Of a DNA stretch of 17,056 nucleotides, positions 1 to 6,939 are shown one piece after another. This DNA is from DATLZB01 sp035574175 (lineage in GTDB: Bacteria; Pseudomonadota; Alphaproteobacteria; Rhizobiales; Hyphomicrobiaceae): NCBI GenBank assembly GCA_035574175.1, contig DATLZB010000165.1:1-17056 (forward strand), written 5' to 3'. The position numbers and the translations under genes were made by a program. The notes below the pieces were generated by a model, which worked only from the letters and a program-made list of their open reading frames with translations, did no database searches and was not told the DNA's origin. Within the stretch, counting starts at the first letter, position 1, and each line of letters opens with the position of its first letter.

Positions 1-136
1 CCTTCGCCGGCAGCGCCGGCACGCCGAGCGGCGCACGCGCCGGCGCCTCCTGCGCCAGCGCCGTCGCCACCAGAAGGCCAACGCACGCCGCCGCCGCCGC
101 CAGTGCGCGGAGGGATCGCCTCAGGACTTGGCGCAT
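1..136 (-). CDS. Probable NicO-type metal permease, N-terminal end only (runs off the window)
   Basis: An open frame begins with ATG at 134-136 and stays open to the window edge, giving 45 codons. The peptide starts MRQVLRRSLRALAAAAACVG, then a short hydrophobic stretch ending LVATALAQ. This is a typical secretion signal: a basic start, a hydrophobic core, and Ala-x-Ala-like cleavage before QEAPAR. The start codon lies inside the end of the DUF1007 gene (16 bp overlap), so the two are very likely translated together. In many proteobacteria DUF1007 is followed directly by a nickel/cobalt (NicO/RcnA-like) membrane transporter, often with such an N-terminal signal. The identity is therefore inferred from context; none of the transporter's core domain is visible here. 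It could be another secreted or membrane protein. Confidence 0.5.
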   Translation of the reverse strand, partial: MRQVLRRSLRALAAAAACVGLLVATALAQEAPARAPLGVPALPAK

Positions 137-957
137 GAGACCGTCACCGCCTTGCTCGCCGTTGCGCCGTAGGCGGCCCCCCCGAACTGCTTGAAAGCGT
201 CGGCAAGACGCTGCACGTCGCCCTGCGGAGCGCCGACGGTGGCCTTGCATCCGGCCGGCGCTGCGGCCGACAGGCGGACCGGGTTGTCCTTGGCGAAATC
301 GAACCAGATGAAATAGGAGGGGTCCTGGACGGCGAACTCGAATCCTTCCGCCTCCGACAGCACCGGCTCCTTGAGCGGCAGCGTAAAGTTCAAGGTCAGC
401 ACCTTCGTCTTCGACGGTCCGCCGCCGGCATCCGCTTCAAGACCGATGAGGCGCGACCACCACCGCCCAAGCCGCGTCCAGATGCTCTGCTCCTGCTCGG
501 CCGCCGCCTGCGGCGGCGGCGGCGGTGCACCCATATCGAGGCCGGGCGCCTCCTCCACCTCGGCGACCTCGAGCCAGTAGTCCCTGGGCGCCTCGAAGGC
601 GAGCGGCTGGCCGGCGAGGTTGGCATAGGTGAAGTAGTCGAACTCCTTGAGGCCGTCGATGTTGAGCTGGGCGAGCTCGGCAAGCTCCGAACGCTCGTAG
701 ATCCCATTGTTGTTGGCATCGAGGCCCTGCACCGCCGAGGCGGTATAGAACTCGTCGAAAATCCATCTCTGCGCGATGCCGGTGATGGTGCCGTTGTCGT
801 AGAGGATGGTCGATTGGACCGCGATCCACACGTGCGGATGGGCGAAAGCCGCAGGCGGGGCCGCAAGCGCGAGCGCCACGGAAGCCATGCCCAGCACGGC
901 GCTCCGCAGCACGAAACCGCATCTGGGAACGACAGGGCTTTTCGCGTGCACGCCCAT
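121..957 (-). CDS. DUF1007 family periplasmic protein (metal-transport accessory)
   Basis: The protein has 278 residues from ATG 957, chosen because GGAG lies 5 bases upstream and a signal peptide starts here (hydrophobic 18-39, cleavage near AFA-HPH). An upstream in-frame ATG at 1044 would add 29 residues ahead of the signal and is less likely. The mature protein begins HPHVW (40-44), the His-rich N-terminus typical of DUF1007. Residues 80-91 (DANNNGIYERSE) look like an EF-hand loop, also usual in this family. The C-terminal part has the family-like TLPL...FAVQDPSYFIWF run. Residues 144-180 are an unusual Pro/Ala stretch followed by a Trp-rich amphipathic segment (IWTRLGRWWSRLIGL). DUF1007 proteins accompany nickel, cobalt or zinc transporters; their biochemical role is not established. 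The next gene overlaps by 16 bp. Confidence 0.85.
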   Translation of the reverse strand: MGVHAKSPVVPRCGFVLRSAVLGMASVALALAAPPAAFAHPHVWIAVQSTILYDNGTITGIAQRWIFDEFYTASAVQGLDANNNGIYERSELAELAQLNIDGLKEFDYFTYANLAGQPLAFEAPRDYWLEVAEVEEAPGLDMGAPPPPPQAAAEQEQSIWTRLGRWWSRLIGLEADAGGGPSKTKVLTLNFTLPLKEPVLSEAEGFEFAVQDPSYFIWFDFAKDNPVRLSAAAPAGCKATVGAPQGDVQRLADAFKQFGGAAYGATASKAVTVSCAKS

Positions 958-1143
958 TGGATCTCCGTGGTCGAAAAGGCGGGGGCAGTGGCGCCGACTC
1001 GCATAGGTGGCGCAGCCTACAACAGCGAAGGATTTGAGCAACATCGAGGCTGTCTTGGGGCCTGCGCCGGCCTCTGCACAGAGGCTGCCCCGGCGGACCC
1101 TCGACCGCCATGCGCGACCGCGACGGGCTCGCCATCGGATGGT

Positions 1144-1164
1144 AAAAACGCCCGCCCCCGGCGC
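1144..1164 (-). terminator. Weak terminator-like site after the RES toxin gene
   Basis: Read on the minus strand, a short G/C stem (CGCC pairing with GGCG around a 7-base loop) is followed at once by TTTTT (1148-1144). It lies about 40 bases beyond the toxin stop codon. The stem is only 4 bp, so termination is uncertain. The rest of the 246-bp gap 958-1203 shows no other signal apart from the GGAG ribosome site of the DUF1007 gene. Confidence 0.25.
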
Positions 1165-1203
1165 CTTGCCCGCCTCGCCGCGACCCGCGCTAGATCGAAG
1201 CTG

Positions 1204-1962
1204 CTAGGGTAGAGAGAGTCTCTCCCACCTCTCCGTTTCGTAATCGAACCAGGCGCTGATTCTTTCCCCGTCCCATTTGAGCATGATGTGTTTCGTCTGT
1301 ATCGGAATGCCCACCACATCCGGCCAGAACGCACCGATGCATTGCCCTTTGTAGTGGCGCACGCTGGGATAGACGAGGCCGTTGCTGCCTGCCTCGCGCA
1401 GATGCCTGCCGAGCTCCTGAGGGCGCCGATAGGTGCCGACGTCGGGGTCGAGGAACATCGACCAGTCGCCCTTCCGCAGATCGTGCATGAGGGCATCGAC
1501 GGCGCCCCTGTACGTCCTGTAGGCCTCATTCTGCGGCGGATCTTCGGTGGCGCCGTAGAAAAGACTCATGTGGAAGGCGACTTCCCGCAGCGCCGTCTCG
1601 AACCTGTTGGCGGCGTAATAGACCCCGTAGGTGCCGTCCGAGAATCTGGTCGGCCTGTCGGGACTCGCGTGCGTAAACGGAGCCATCACCACCGATGCGC
1701 CGGGTCCCGTCACTCTGCGAGCTGGCGGAACCAGGCTGATCTCGCCGGCCTCTTGTCGCAACCTGGGATTTGTCAGCGCTTCGAGCTCATAGAGAAGCTC
1801 CCAGTCGTCGGCATCCGCGACCCGCTCAAAGACATCGATCGGCGGCCACCGCGATGGCACGAGGCGATAGGCGGCCTTCCAACGCACCCTGCTGACCGGA
1901 ATGCTCTCGACTAGGGCGCGGTCAATGAAAAGATCCGGCTGGCTTGCCACCTCACCATCCAC
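1204..1962 (-). CDS. RES-domain toxin of a RES-Xre toxin-antitoxin pair
   Basis: RES toxins destroy cellular NAD+ and stop growth until neutralised by the partner antitoxin. With the GTG start at 1962 the protein has 252 residues. The conserved RES features are visible: RFSDGTYGVYYAA (106-118) with the Arg and Tyr residues, the ETALREV segment (122-128) with the Glu residues, and VYPSVRH (197-203) with the Ser. The N-terminal part (YRLVPSRWPPIDVFERV, 32-48) is also typical. The start is uncertain. GTG 1962 overlaps the antitoxin stop by 11 bp, GTG 1950 is 2 bases past it, and ATG 1998 would overlap by 47 bp; short overlap is normal for these pairs. Three 60-bp lines counted across the module gave 58-63% GC, a little below the neighbours, consistent with a mobile module. 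Confidence 0.9.
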   Translation of the reverse strand: MDGEVASQPDLFIDRALVESIPVSRVRWKAAYRLVPSRWPPIDVFERVADADDWELLYELEALTNPRLRQEAGEISLVPPARRVTGPGASVVMAPFTHASPDRPTRFSDGTYGVYYAANRFETALREVAFHMSLFYGATEDPPQNEAYRTYRGAVDALMHDLRKGDWSMFLDPDVGTYRRPQELGRHLREAGSNGLVYPSVRHYKGQCIGAFWPDVVGIPIQTKHIMLKWDGERISAWFDYETERWERLSLP

Positions 1963-2374
1963 CCCTGACGCTGTCCAGGTAGGTGCGTACCGCCGCAAGG
2001 TCTACCATGTGCCCGGCGCGCATCCGCTCGATAGCCGACTGCCCCCCGAACGCCTTGTTTGGTCGCCGGACCCACTGATCCGCCATTTCCGGTCGCTGGT
2101 AGAGAATTTCCAGCGCCTTGAAGATGCCCAGCACATAGCTGATGCGGCTGGCGAGATCGAAGCTGTGAGCGACGTGCCCTACCCTGCCCTTCTTCCAGGC
2201 GAAATAGGTCGCCCTGCTGGGGTGACCCAGCAGAGCGATGGCCTCTTCGGTCGAGAGCCCCCACTTTTCGGCAATGGCGAAGAACGCTCTCATTCCGGCG
2301 GCGAGGCTGTTGTCACGGATGCCCCGCTGCGGCTCGGCAGGTGCGAATCGCGATTTGACGCTGGCGCGTGGCAT
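1952..2374 (-). CDS. Xre/MbcA/ParS-family antitoxin
   Basis: This 140-residue protein (from ATG 2374) should bind and block the RES toxin and repress their shared promoter. Residues about 25-65 form a helix-turn-helix-like region (LAAGMRAFFAIAEKWGLSTE, then the LLGHPSRATYFAWKKG recognition part). The C-terminal half carries the usual toxin-binding domain: RISYVLGIFKALEILY, then PNKAFGGQSAIERM, ending VRTYLDSVRGGW. An alternative TTG start at 2407 adds 11 residues, but it lies inside the operator and overlaps the likely -10 element, so a transcript would probably begin after it. AGGG lies 7 bases before ATG 2374. The toxin gene follows with a short overlap. The plus-strand gene on the other side is a divergent znuA-like gene. 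Confidence 0.87.
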   Translation of the reverse strand: MPRASVKSRFAPAEPQRGIRDNSLAAGMRAFFAIAEKWGLSTEEAIALLGHPSRATYFAWKKGRVGHVAHSFDLASRISYVLGIFKALEILYQRPEMADQWVRRPNKAFGGQSAIERMRAGHMVDLAAVRTYLDSVRGGW

Positions 2375-2401
2375 GGGTCGGCCCTGAGCTGCTGCGTTCT
2401 G

Positions 2402-2444
2402 GTCCAATATTAAACTACTGAAGAAGGTGCGTCTATTATTGGAC
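2402..2444 (-). promoter_or_regulatory. Paired-arm operator and promoter of the RES-Xre module
   Basis: Two inverted arms, GTCCAATATTA (2402-2412) and TATTATTGGAC (2434-2444), match at 10 of 11 positions when one is reversed. Their centres are 32 bp apart, about three helical turns, so two dimers could bind one DNA face. Between and across them on the minus strand lie TAGACG (2435-2430) and TAATAT (2412-2407) with a 17-bp spacer, a plausible -35/-10 pair. The line 2401-2460 is only about 42% GC. Binding by the antitoxin is inferred from the family's known autoregulation. Confidence 0.6.
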
Positions 2445-2499
2445 TAAGCCGCAATCATCCGCCTCACGCATCGGCACGGTAGGCTCTTGCCGGAAAAAA

Positions 2500-2517
2500 T
2501 GATATACTATAACATCA
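2500..2517 (+). promoter_or_regulatory. Probable Zur (zinc-uptake regulator) box
   Basis: The 18-bp sequence TGATATACTATAACATCA is an imperfect palindrome (12 of 18 positions symmetric) in an AT-rich patch. Its TATAACAT core resembles Zur operators of alphaproteobacteria. It ends 37 bp before the znuA start, where Zur with zinc would block transcription. A clear -35/-10 pair was not picked out, as the box itself contains the TATA-like bases. Confidence 0.6.
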
Positions 2518-2554
2518 CTTGGTACATTCCTGATCGCAACCCTGAGATGACCCG

Positions 2555-3535
2555 ATGAGAACCCATCGAAGGTTGAGTTGGCTGATTCTGACCCTGCCGC
2601 TGACGCCGGCGCTCGCTGATACGGCACTGGCCGAGCCTAGGGTCGTGGTCACGAGCAAGCCCATCCACGCCCTGGTGGCAGGCGTCATGGAGGGCGTGGG
2701 CTCCCCGCGCGTCCTGATCGAAGGCGCGGGCTCGCCGCACACCTACGCGATGCGCCCCTCGGACGCCAAGGCGGTGGCGGGCGCCGACGTGTTCTTCCGC
2801 GTCTCGGAGGCGCTCGAGCCATTTACTGCCAAACTCGTCCAGTCGCTGCCCAACAGGGTCCGCGTGGTGACGCTGGCCGAGGCCCCCGGCCTCAAGCTGC
2901 TCGACATGCGCGAGGGCGGCGCCTTCGAAGTCCACGACCATGACGAGCAAGCCCACCGCCACAGCCGCGCCAAGAAAAAGGACGCACACGACCATGGCAA
3001 GGCGGCCCATGACGAGGGGGAGAGCGATCCCCACGTCTGGCTCGATCCCGAGAATGCCAAGGCGATGGTTGCGGAAACGGTCCGCGTCCTCAGCGAGGCA
3101 TCACCGGCCGATGCGCCCCGGCTGAACGCCAATGGCAAAGCTCTCTCCGCCAAGATCGATGCGCTCGCAGCCGACATCGAGCGCACAACCAAGCCGCTTG
3201 CCGGCAAGCCGTTCATCGTCTTTCACGACGCCTTCCAGTATTTCGAGCAGCGCTTCGGGCTGACCGCAGCAGGCTCCATCACCGTGCGCCCCGACGTGCC
3301 GCCGAGCGCGCGGCGCTTGAGCGAGCTGCGTAGGAAGATCCGGTCGCTCGATGCAGTTTGTGTGTTCGCCGAACCGAGCTTCGAGCCCAAGCTGGTCAGG
3401 ACGCTCATCGAAGGCACCAAGGCGCGCTCGGGCACACTTGATGCGGAAGGCGCCGCCCTGCCGGCGGGTCCCGATCTCTATTTCACGCTGATGCGCAGCA
3501 TCGCCCGCTCAATGCATGAGTGTCTGAGCGACTGA
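2555..3535 (+). CDS. znuA: ZnuA-like periplasmic zinc-binding protein
   Basis: A 326-residue solute-binding protein of the metal-binding cluster 9 family, which delivers Zn2+ to an ABC permease. Residues 1-26 form a signal peptide (hydrophobic core LSWLILTLPLTPALA). Likely zinc ligands are His62 (SPHTY), His160 (DPHVW), His224 (FHDAFQYF) and Asp296 (TLDAEGA). A His/Asp-rich loop at 127-152 (HDHDEQAH ... DAHDHGKAAH) is characteristic of ZnuA and absent from manganese-type relatives. The nearer ATG at 2546 hits a stop within three codons, so ATG 2555 is used. A Zur-like box lies just upstream. No znuC ATPase or znuB permease gene is present in the window; a hairpin and a convergent gene follow directly, so this copy is transcribed alone. 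Confidence 0.92.
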   Translation: MRTHRRLSWLILTLPLTPALADTALAEPRVVVTSKPIHALVAGVMEGVGSPRVLIEGAGSPHTYAMRPSDAKAVAGADVFFRVSEALEPFTAKLVQSLPNRVRVVTLAEAPGLKLLDMREGGAFEVHDHDEQAHRHSRAKKKDAHDHGKAAHDEGESDPHVWLDPENAKAMVAETVRVLSEASPADAPRLNANGKALSAKIDALAADIERTTKPLAGKPFIVFHDAFQYFEQRFGLTAAGSITVRPDVPPSARRLSELRRKIRSLDAVCVFAEPSFEPKLVRTLIEGTKARSGTLDAEGAALPAGPDLYFTLMRSIARSMHECLSD

Positions 3536-3566
3536 GTGAAGGCTGGCAAACGCCGCCGGCAAACGA

Positions 3567-3591
3567 CGAGCGGCCGGACCCCGGCCGCTCG
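3567..3591. terminator. Shared hairpin between convergent znuA and L,D-transpeptidase genes
   Basis: An 11-bp perfect stem (CGAGCGGCCGG and CCGGCCGCTCG) closes a 3-base loop (ACC). It lies 31 bp after the znuA stop and 30 bp after the transpeptidase stop on the other strand, so it can serve both. There is no long T run; the minus-strand side has only TTT shortly after the stem. Confidence 0.65.
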
Positions 3592-3621
3592 CATCCGCAC
3601 CGTCCCGCCCGTCCGCACGTC

Positions 3622-4218
3622 TCAACCGGTCGAACCGGTAAGATACCGCTGATAGGTCACCGTCACCGGCGTGCCGATTCGCACCCGGTCGTAGAGATCG
3701 ATCACGTCCTGGTTGTACATCCGGATGCAGCCCTTGGAGACCGGCTGTCCGATGGTCCAGGGTGCGTCTGTGCCATGGATGCGGTAGGCGCTGGAGCCGA
3801 GATAGAGCGCGCGCACGCCGAGTGGATTCATCGGATGCCCGCCTGGCACCCACGGTGGCAGTTTCGGGTTCTCCTTCATCATGTTGGGCGTCGGCGTCCA
3901 GGCCGGATTAACGCGCTTGTCGGAGATCACCATCACGCCTTCCCAGCGGCTCTGCTCGCGCGGGATGGCGATCGGATAGGCAATCGCCTCACCCGGCTTG
4001 GTAACGTAGTAAAGTCGCCTGTCCCCGAAGCTGACGACGAGCTGGCCGGGCCGGTACTTGGGAGTGAATCGCACCACCGTGCGTCCGCTGCCGCCGAACA
4101 CCTGATCCCCGCCCCAGTCCCAGAGTTGGGCGCTGGCGCTGGGCGCCGCCAGCGTGCTGGCCACCAGCAAACAAGCCGCGCCGATCCCGATGCGGCTCAT
4201 GATCCGCAAAAGGAGCAT
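3622..4218 (-). CDS. Periplasmic L,D-transpeptidase (YkuD domain)
   Basis: The 198-residue protein (from ATG 4218) should cross-link peptidoglycan stem peptides through 3-3 bonds or attach proteins to the wall. Residues 1-30 form a signal peptide ending PSASA. The YkuD domain runs from about 55 to 190. Its catalytic signature is clear: YRIHGT with His148, then SKGCIRM (161-167) with the nucleophile Cys164 and Arg166. The start was chosen for AGGGAA upstream and for the signal peptide; an in-frame ATG at 4326 would put 36 non-signal residues ahead of it. It is a single gene, convergent with znuA. Upstream, 4219-4496 holds no other gene; no convincing promoter was picked out there. Confidence 0.92.
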   Translation of the reverse strand: MLLLRIMSRIGIGAACLLVASTLAAPSASAQLWDWGGDQVFGGSGRTVVRFTPKYRPGQLVVSFGDRRLYYVTKPGEAIAYPIAIPREQSRWEGVMVISDKRVNPAWTPTPNMMKENPKLPPWVPGGHPMNPLGVRALYLGSSAYRIHGTDAPWTIGQPVSKGCIRMYNQDVIDLYDRVRIGTPVTVTYQRYLTGSTG

Positions 4219-4496
4219 AACCGGTTCCCTTCTCGTTTCTCTCGCCCCGACCGACAAGGAAGGGGTCGCAGCGCTAAAGCAAGTGCCTCGATCCTGTTTG
4301 GGTTTCAGTAAAGGCTTCGTATACACGAGCTGTCCGCTCTAGGGTTAGCGCAGCACGGACACACCCCGGCCACAATTTTCGCTGCCCCGCCCGCGCGTTG
4401 CGCAACTTCAGGCGGAACCTTCGACGGTGAGCAAACAAAACTACGTGAGTGCCTTCAAAGCGCCGGCTGTGCCCGCGACATTATGGGTTGCGGGCC

Positions 4497-4697
4497 TCAG
4501 TCCTCGTCATCCGAGACGTCCTCGAAATCGTCATCGAGGATGCGCTCGGGCTCTTCTCTGACCGCCACTTCCTGGCCCCCGTCGAACAGCACCCGGGTTG
4601 GGCCGGAAGCGGATTCGCGGCGCATCGACACGGCTCGCTCGATGTTCAGGAAAGCAGCGCGGCCGTCGCTGCCGGTACACTTCACCCACGTTGCCAT
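4497..4697 (-). CDS. Small conserved-type acidic protein of unknown function
   Basis: A 66-residue protein starting at ATG 4697, with a strong ribosome site (GGAGG) 6 bases upstream. The open frame extends further upstream to 4856, but that part lies across the gltD end and has no ribosome site of its own. The first half (MATWVKCTGSDGRAAFLNIE) reads like a small beta-rich fold, and it resembles short hypothetical proteins seen in Hyphomicrobiales. The tail is strongly acidic (ILDDDFEDVSDDED). There is no signal peptide or membrane segment, so it is probably cytoplasmic. It lies 80 bp after gltD, beyond a terminator-like hairpin, so it may have its own promoter or be made by read-through. I do not assign a function. 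Confidence 0.75.
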   Translation of the reverse strand: MATWVKCTGSDGRAAFLNIERAVSMRRESASGPTRVLFDGGQEVAVREEPERILDDDFEDVSDDED

Positions 4698-4740
4698 GGT
4701 CTTCCTCCGTTCCCAAGCGTGAGCACCAAGCAAACGCCCG

Positions 4741-4761
4741 AAAAGCGGCGAAAGTGCCGCT
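4741..4761 (-). terminator. Terminator-like hairpin after gltD
   Basis: On the minus strand, AGCGGC (4761-4756) pairs with GCCGCT (4749-4744) around a 6-base loop, and the stem runs into TTTT (4744-4741). It begins 17 bp past the gltD stop and ends 43 bp before the start of the 66-residue protein. This is the form of a factor-independent terminator, though with a short T run. Confidence 0.6.
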
Positions 4762-4777
4762 CGAGACGACCGCCCGA

Positions 4778-6214
4778 TCAGCGCGGCAGGTCGCTGCGGC
4801 CCATCAAGAACTTGTCGATGGCGTGGGCGGCCTGACGGCCCTCGCGGATCGCCCACACCACGAGGCTCTGCCCGCGCCGCATGTCGCCGGCGGCGAACAG
4901 CTTGGTCCGGCCCTTGATCTTGTAGTCGCGCTCATTTGCGTCCAGCCCTTTGAAGCGTCCACGCGGGACGACGCTGAGCTTGAGCTCCTCCACCACGTCG
5001 CTCTCCACCGGCCCGGAGAAGCCCATGGCGAAGAGCACGAGGTCGGCCGCCATCTCGCCCTCACTCCCCGGGATCGGCTTCAAGGCCGGATCGACGCGCA
5101 CATACTTGATCTTCTTCACCTTTCCCTTCTCGCCCACGAACCCGGTGGTGGAGATCGAGTATTCCACCCGGGCGCCTTCCGCTTGGCTCGTCGAGATGCG
5201 CAGCTTCAACGGCCAGTGCGGCCAGGTGAGTGCCTTGTTCTCCTTCTCGGGTGGCATCGGCATGATTTCGAGCTGTGTCACGCTTTTGGCGCCCTGGCGG
5301 AAGCTCGTGCCGATGCAGTCCGAGCCCGTGTCGCCGCCGCCGATGACCACGACATGTTTGCCCTTGGCGGTGATCTGCTTGCCGTCGATCTGCTTCTCAC
5401 CCGACACGCGGCGGTTCTGCTGGGGCAGGAACTGCATGGCGAAATGCAGTCCGTCGAGGTCGCGGCCGGGCGCCTTCTCGAAGAAGTCGAAGGGTTTTTC
5501 CGAGCCGCCGGCGAGCAGAACCGCATCGTGCGTGGCCTCGATCTCCTTGGCCGATAGGGTCTTGCCGACGTGGACGCCGCAGTGGAACACCACGCCCTCC
5601 GCTTCCATCTGGCGCACGCGGTTGGCGACGATGTGTTTCTCCATCTTGAAGTCGGGGATGCCGTAGGTGAGCAGCCCTCCGGGCTTGGCGTTCTTCTCGT
5701 AGACGTGCACCTCGTGGCCGGCACGAGCGAGCTGCTGGGCGGCCGCCAGCCCCGCCGGTCCCGAGCCGACGATGGCGACCTTCTTGCCGGTTTTTGCTTC
5801 CGCCGGCTGCGGTACCACCCAGCCCTCCTCTAGCGCCCGGTCGGCGATGGCGCATTCGATGGTCTTGATGGTCACCGGATTGTCGTCGATGTTGAGCGTG
5901 CACGAGGCCTCGCACGGTGCCGGGCAGACGCGCCCCGTGACCTCCGGAAAGTTGTTGGTCGAGTGCAGGTTGCGTGCCGCCGCCTGCCAATTGCCGCGCC
6001 ACACGAGATCGTTCCAGTCGGGGATCTGGTTGTTCACCGGGCAGCCCGAGTGGCAATAGGGGATGCCGCAGTCCATGCAGCGTCCGGCCTGGATCTTGGT
6101 CTCCTGCTCCGACAGCGGGACGACGAACTCCTTCCAATGCTTTACGCGCTCGGCCACCGGGCGATAGCCGCGGTCCTTGCGCTGAAACTCGAGAAAGCCG
6201 GTGATCTTCCCCAT
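4778..6214 (-). CDS. gltD: Glutamate synthase (NADPH) small subunit
   Basis: The 478-residue beta subunit passes electrons from NADPH through FAD and 4Fe-4S clusters to GltB, which makes glutamate from 2-oxoglutarate and glutamine. The N-terminal iron-sulfur domain shows Cys46, Cys49, Cys54 and Cys58 (CMDCGIPYCHSGC) and a second set at Cys97, Cys101 and Cys105. The FAD-binding motif GSGPAG is at 150-155 and the NADPH-site motif GGGDTG at 292-297. The C-terminal AAGDMRRGQSLVVWAI segment closes the FAD site. Length is normal for the family. Its partner gltB lies upstream on the same strand but is separated from it by a transferase-like gene; the gap to that gene is 59 bp, so one operon is likely. 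Confidence 0.97.
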   Translation of the reverse strand: MGKITGFLEFQRKDRGYRPVAERVKHWKEFVVPLSEQETKIQAGRCMDCGIPYCHSGCPVNNQIPDWNDLVWRGNWQAAARNLHSTNNFPEVTGRVCPAPCEASCTLNIDDNPVTIKTIECAIADRALEEGWVVPQPAEAKTGKKVAIVGSGPAGLAAAQQLARAGHEVHVYEKNAKPGGLLTYGIPDFKMEKHIVANRVRQMEAEGVVFHCGVHVGKTLSAKEIEATHDAVLLAGGSEKPFDFFEKAPGRDLDGLHFAMQFLPQQNRRVSGEKQIDGKQITAKGKHVVVIGGGDTGSDCIGTSFRQGAKSVTQLEIMPMPPEKENKALTWPHWPLKLRISTSQAEGARVEYSISTTGFVGEKGKVKKIKYVRVDPALKPIPGSEGEMAADLVLFAMGFSGPVESDVVEELKLSVVPRGRFKGLDANERDYKIKGRTKLFAAGDMRRGQSLVVWAIREGRQAAHAIDKFLMGRSDLPR

Positions 6215-6273
6215 GATCTCGTTCCGTCAGGTCAGCCCATCGGCAGACGTCCCGATCGGCTCATCAACCCTCG

Positions 6274-6864
6274 CTAGCGTGCCGGCTCCAACCCGAGCGC
6301 CGCCTCGCACCGCCTGATCCACGCCTGCACCCCGGGGCGAGTGGCAAGGTCGAACCCGCCCTCGTGCGCCAGCCGCGTGTAGGCCAGAAGTGCGATGTCG
6401 GCAATGGTCATGGTACCGCCGACGAACCAGTCGCGGCCTTCGAGCAACTGCTGCATGAGGTCGAGCGCCGCCTCCCCGCGCTGGACCCGGTAGGGCTCGC
6501 GCGTATGCTTTGGCTTGCCGAGGTACTTCATGTGGAAGCGGCAGACCGCGATATAGGGCTCGTGGCTGTACTGCTCCCAGAACAGCACCTCATCGACCCG
6601 CGCCGCCAGATAAGGGTCCTCGGGCAGCAGCCCGCTGCCGCGCGCCAGATAGCGGATGATGGCGTTCGACTGGGCGAGGTGACGGCCGTCATCGAGTTCG
6701 ATCACCGGCACCTGTCCCATTGGGTTCATGCCCAGGAAGTCGCGTGTCCGGGTCTCGCCCCTCATGATGTCGACGGCCACCCACCTGTAGGGCAGACGCA
6801 GGTGATCGGCGGTGTACTTCACCTTGAGGCAGTTGCCGGAGATGATGTCGCCGTAGATCTTCAT
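6274..6864 (-). CDS. Glutathione S-transferase family protein between gltB and gltD
   Basis: A 196-residue cytoplasmic protein from ATG 6864. An upstream ATG at 6912 would add 16 basic residues that do not fit the fold. The N-terminal thioredoxin-like domain (1-78) starts MKIYGDIISGNCLKV, with candidate catalytic Ser9 and Cys12. It includes NPMGQVPVIELDDG, with the cis-proline, and QSNAIIRYLA, the glutathione gamma-Glu contact. The helical C-terminal domain follows, with GGTMTIADIALLAY carrying the conserved capping Asp. These features fit bacterial theta/beta-like transferases, which conjugate or reduce substrates with glutathione; the substrate is unknown. It sits 75 bp after gltB and 59 bp before gltD on the same strand, so it is probably co-transcribed. 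The ribosome site is weak. Confidence 0.92.
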   Translation of the reverse strand: MKIYGDIISGNCLKVKYTADHLRLPYRWVAVDIMRGETRTRDFLGMNPMGQVPVIELDDGRHLAQSNAIIRYLARGSGLLPEDPYLAARVDEVLFWEQYSHEPYIAVCRFHMKYLGKPKHTREPYRVQRGEAALDLMQQLLEGRDWFVGGTMTIADIALLAYTRLAHEGGFDLATRPGVQAWIRRCEAALGLEPAR

Positions 6865-6939
6865 GGCACGCGTTGAGATGACTCGCCGCTCGCAGCGGCG
6901 CGCGGTTGGCAATCGAGGTGCGCGCGGCGTTCCGCCGGC

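Noticed and set aside
814..1212. A 132-codon plus-strand frame across the DUF1007 start and the following gap
   Set aside because: Its first half is opposite the DUF1007 signal peptide, and it has no ribosome site or motif.
4471..4495. Possible terminator after the 66-residue protein (GCCCGC ... GCGGGC)
   Set aside because: Only a 6-bp stem with a 13-base loop and no T run; too weak to annotate.
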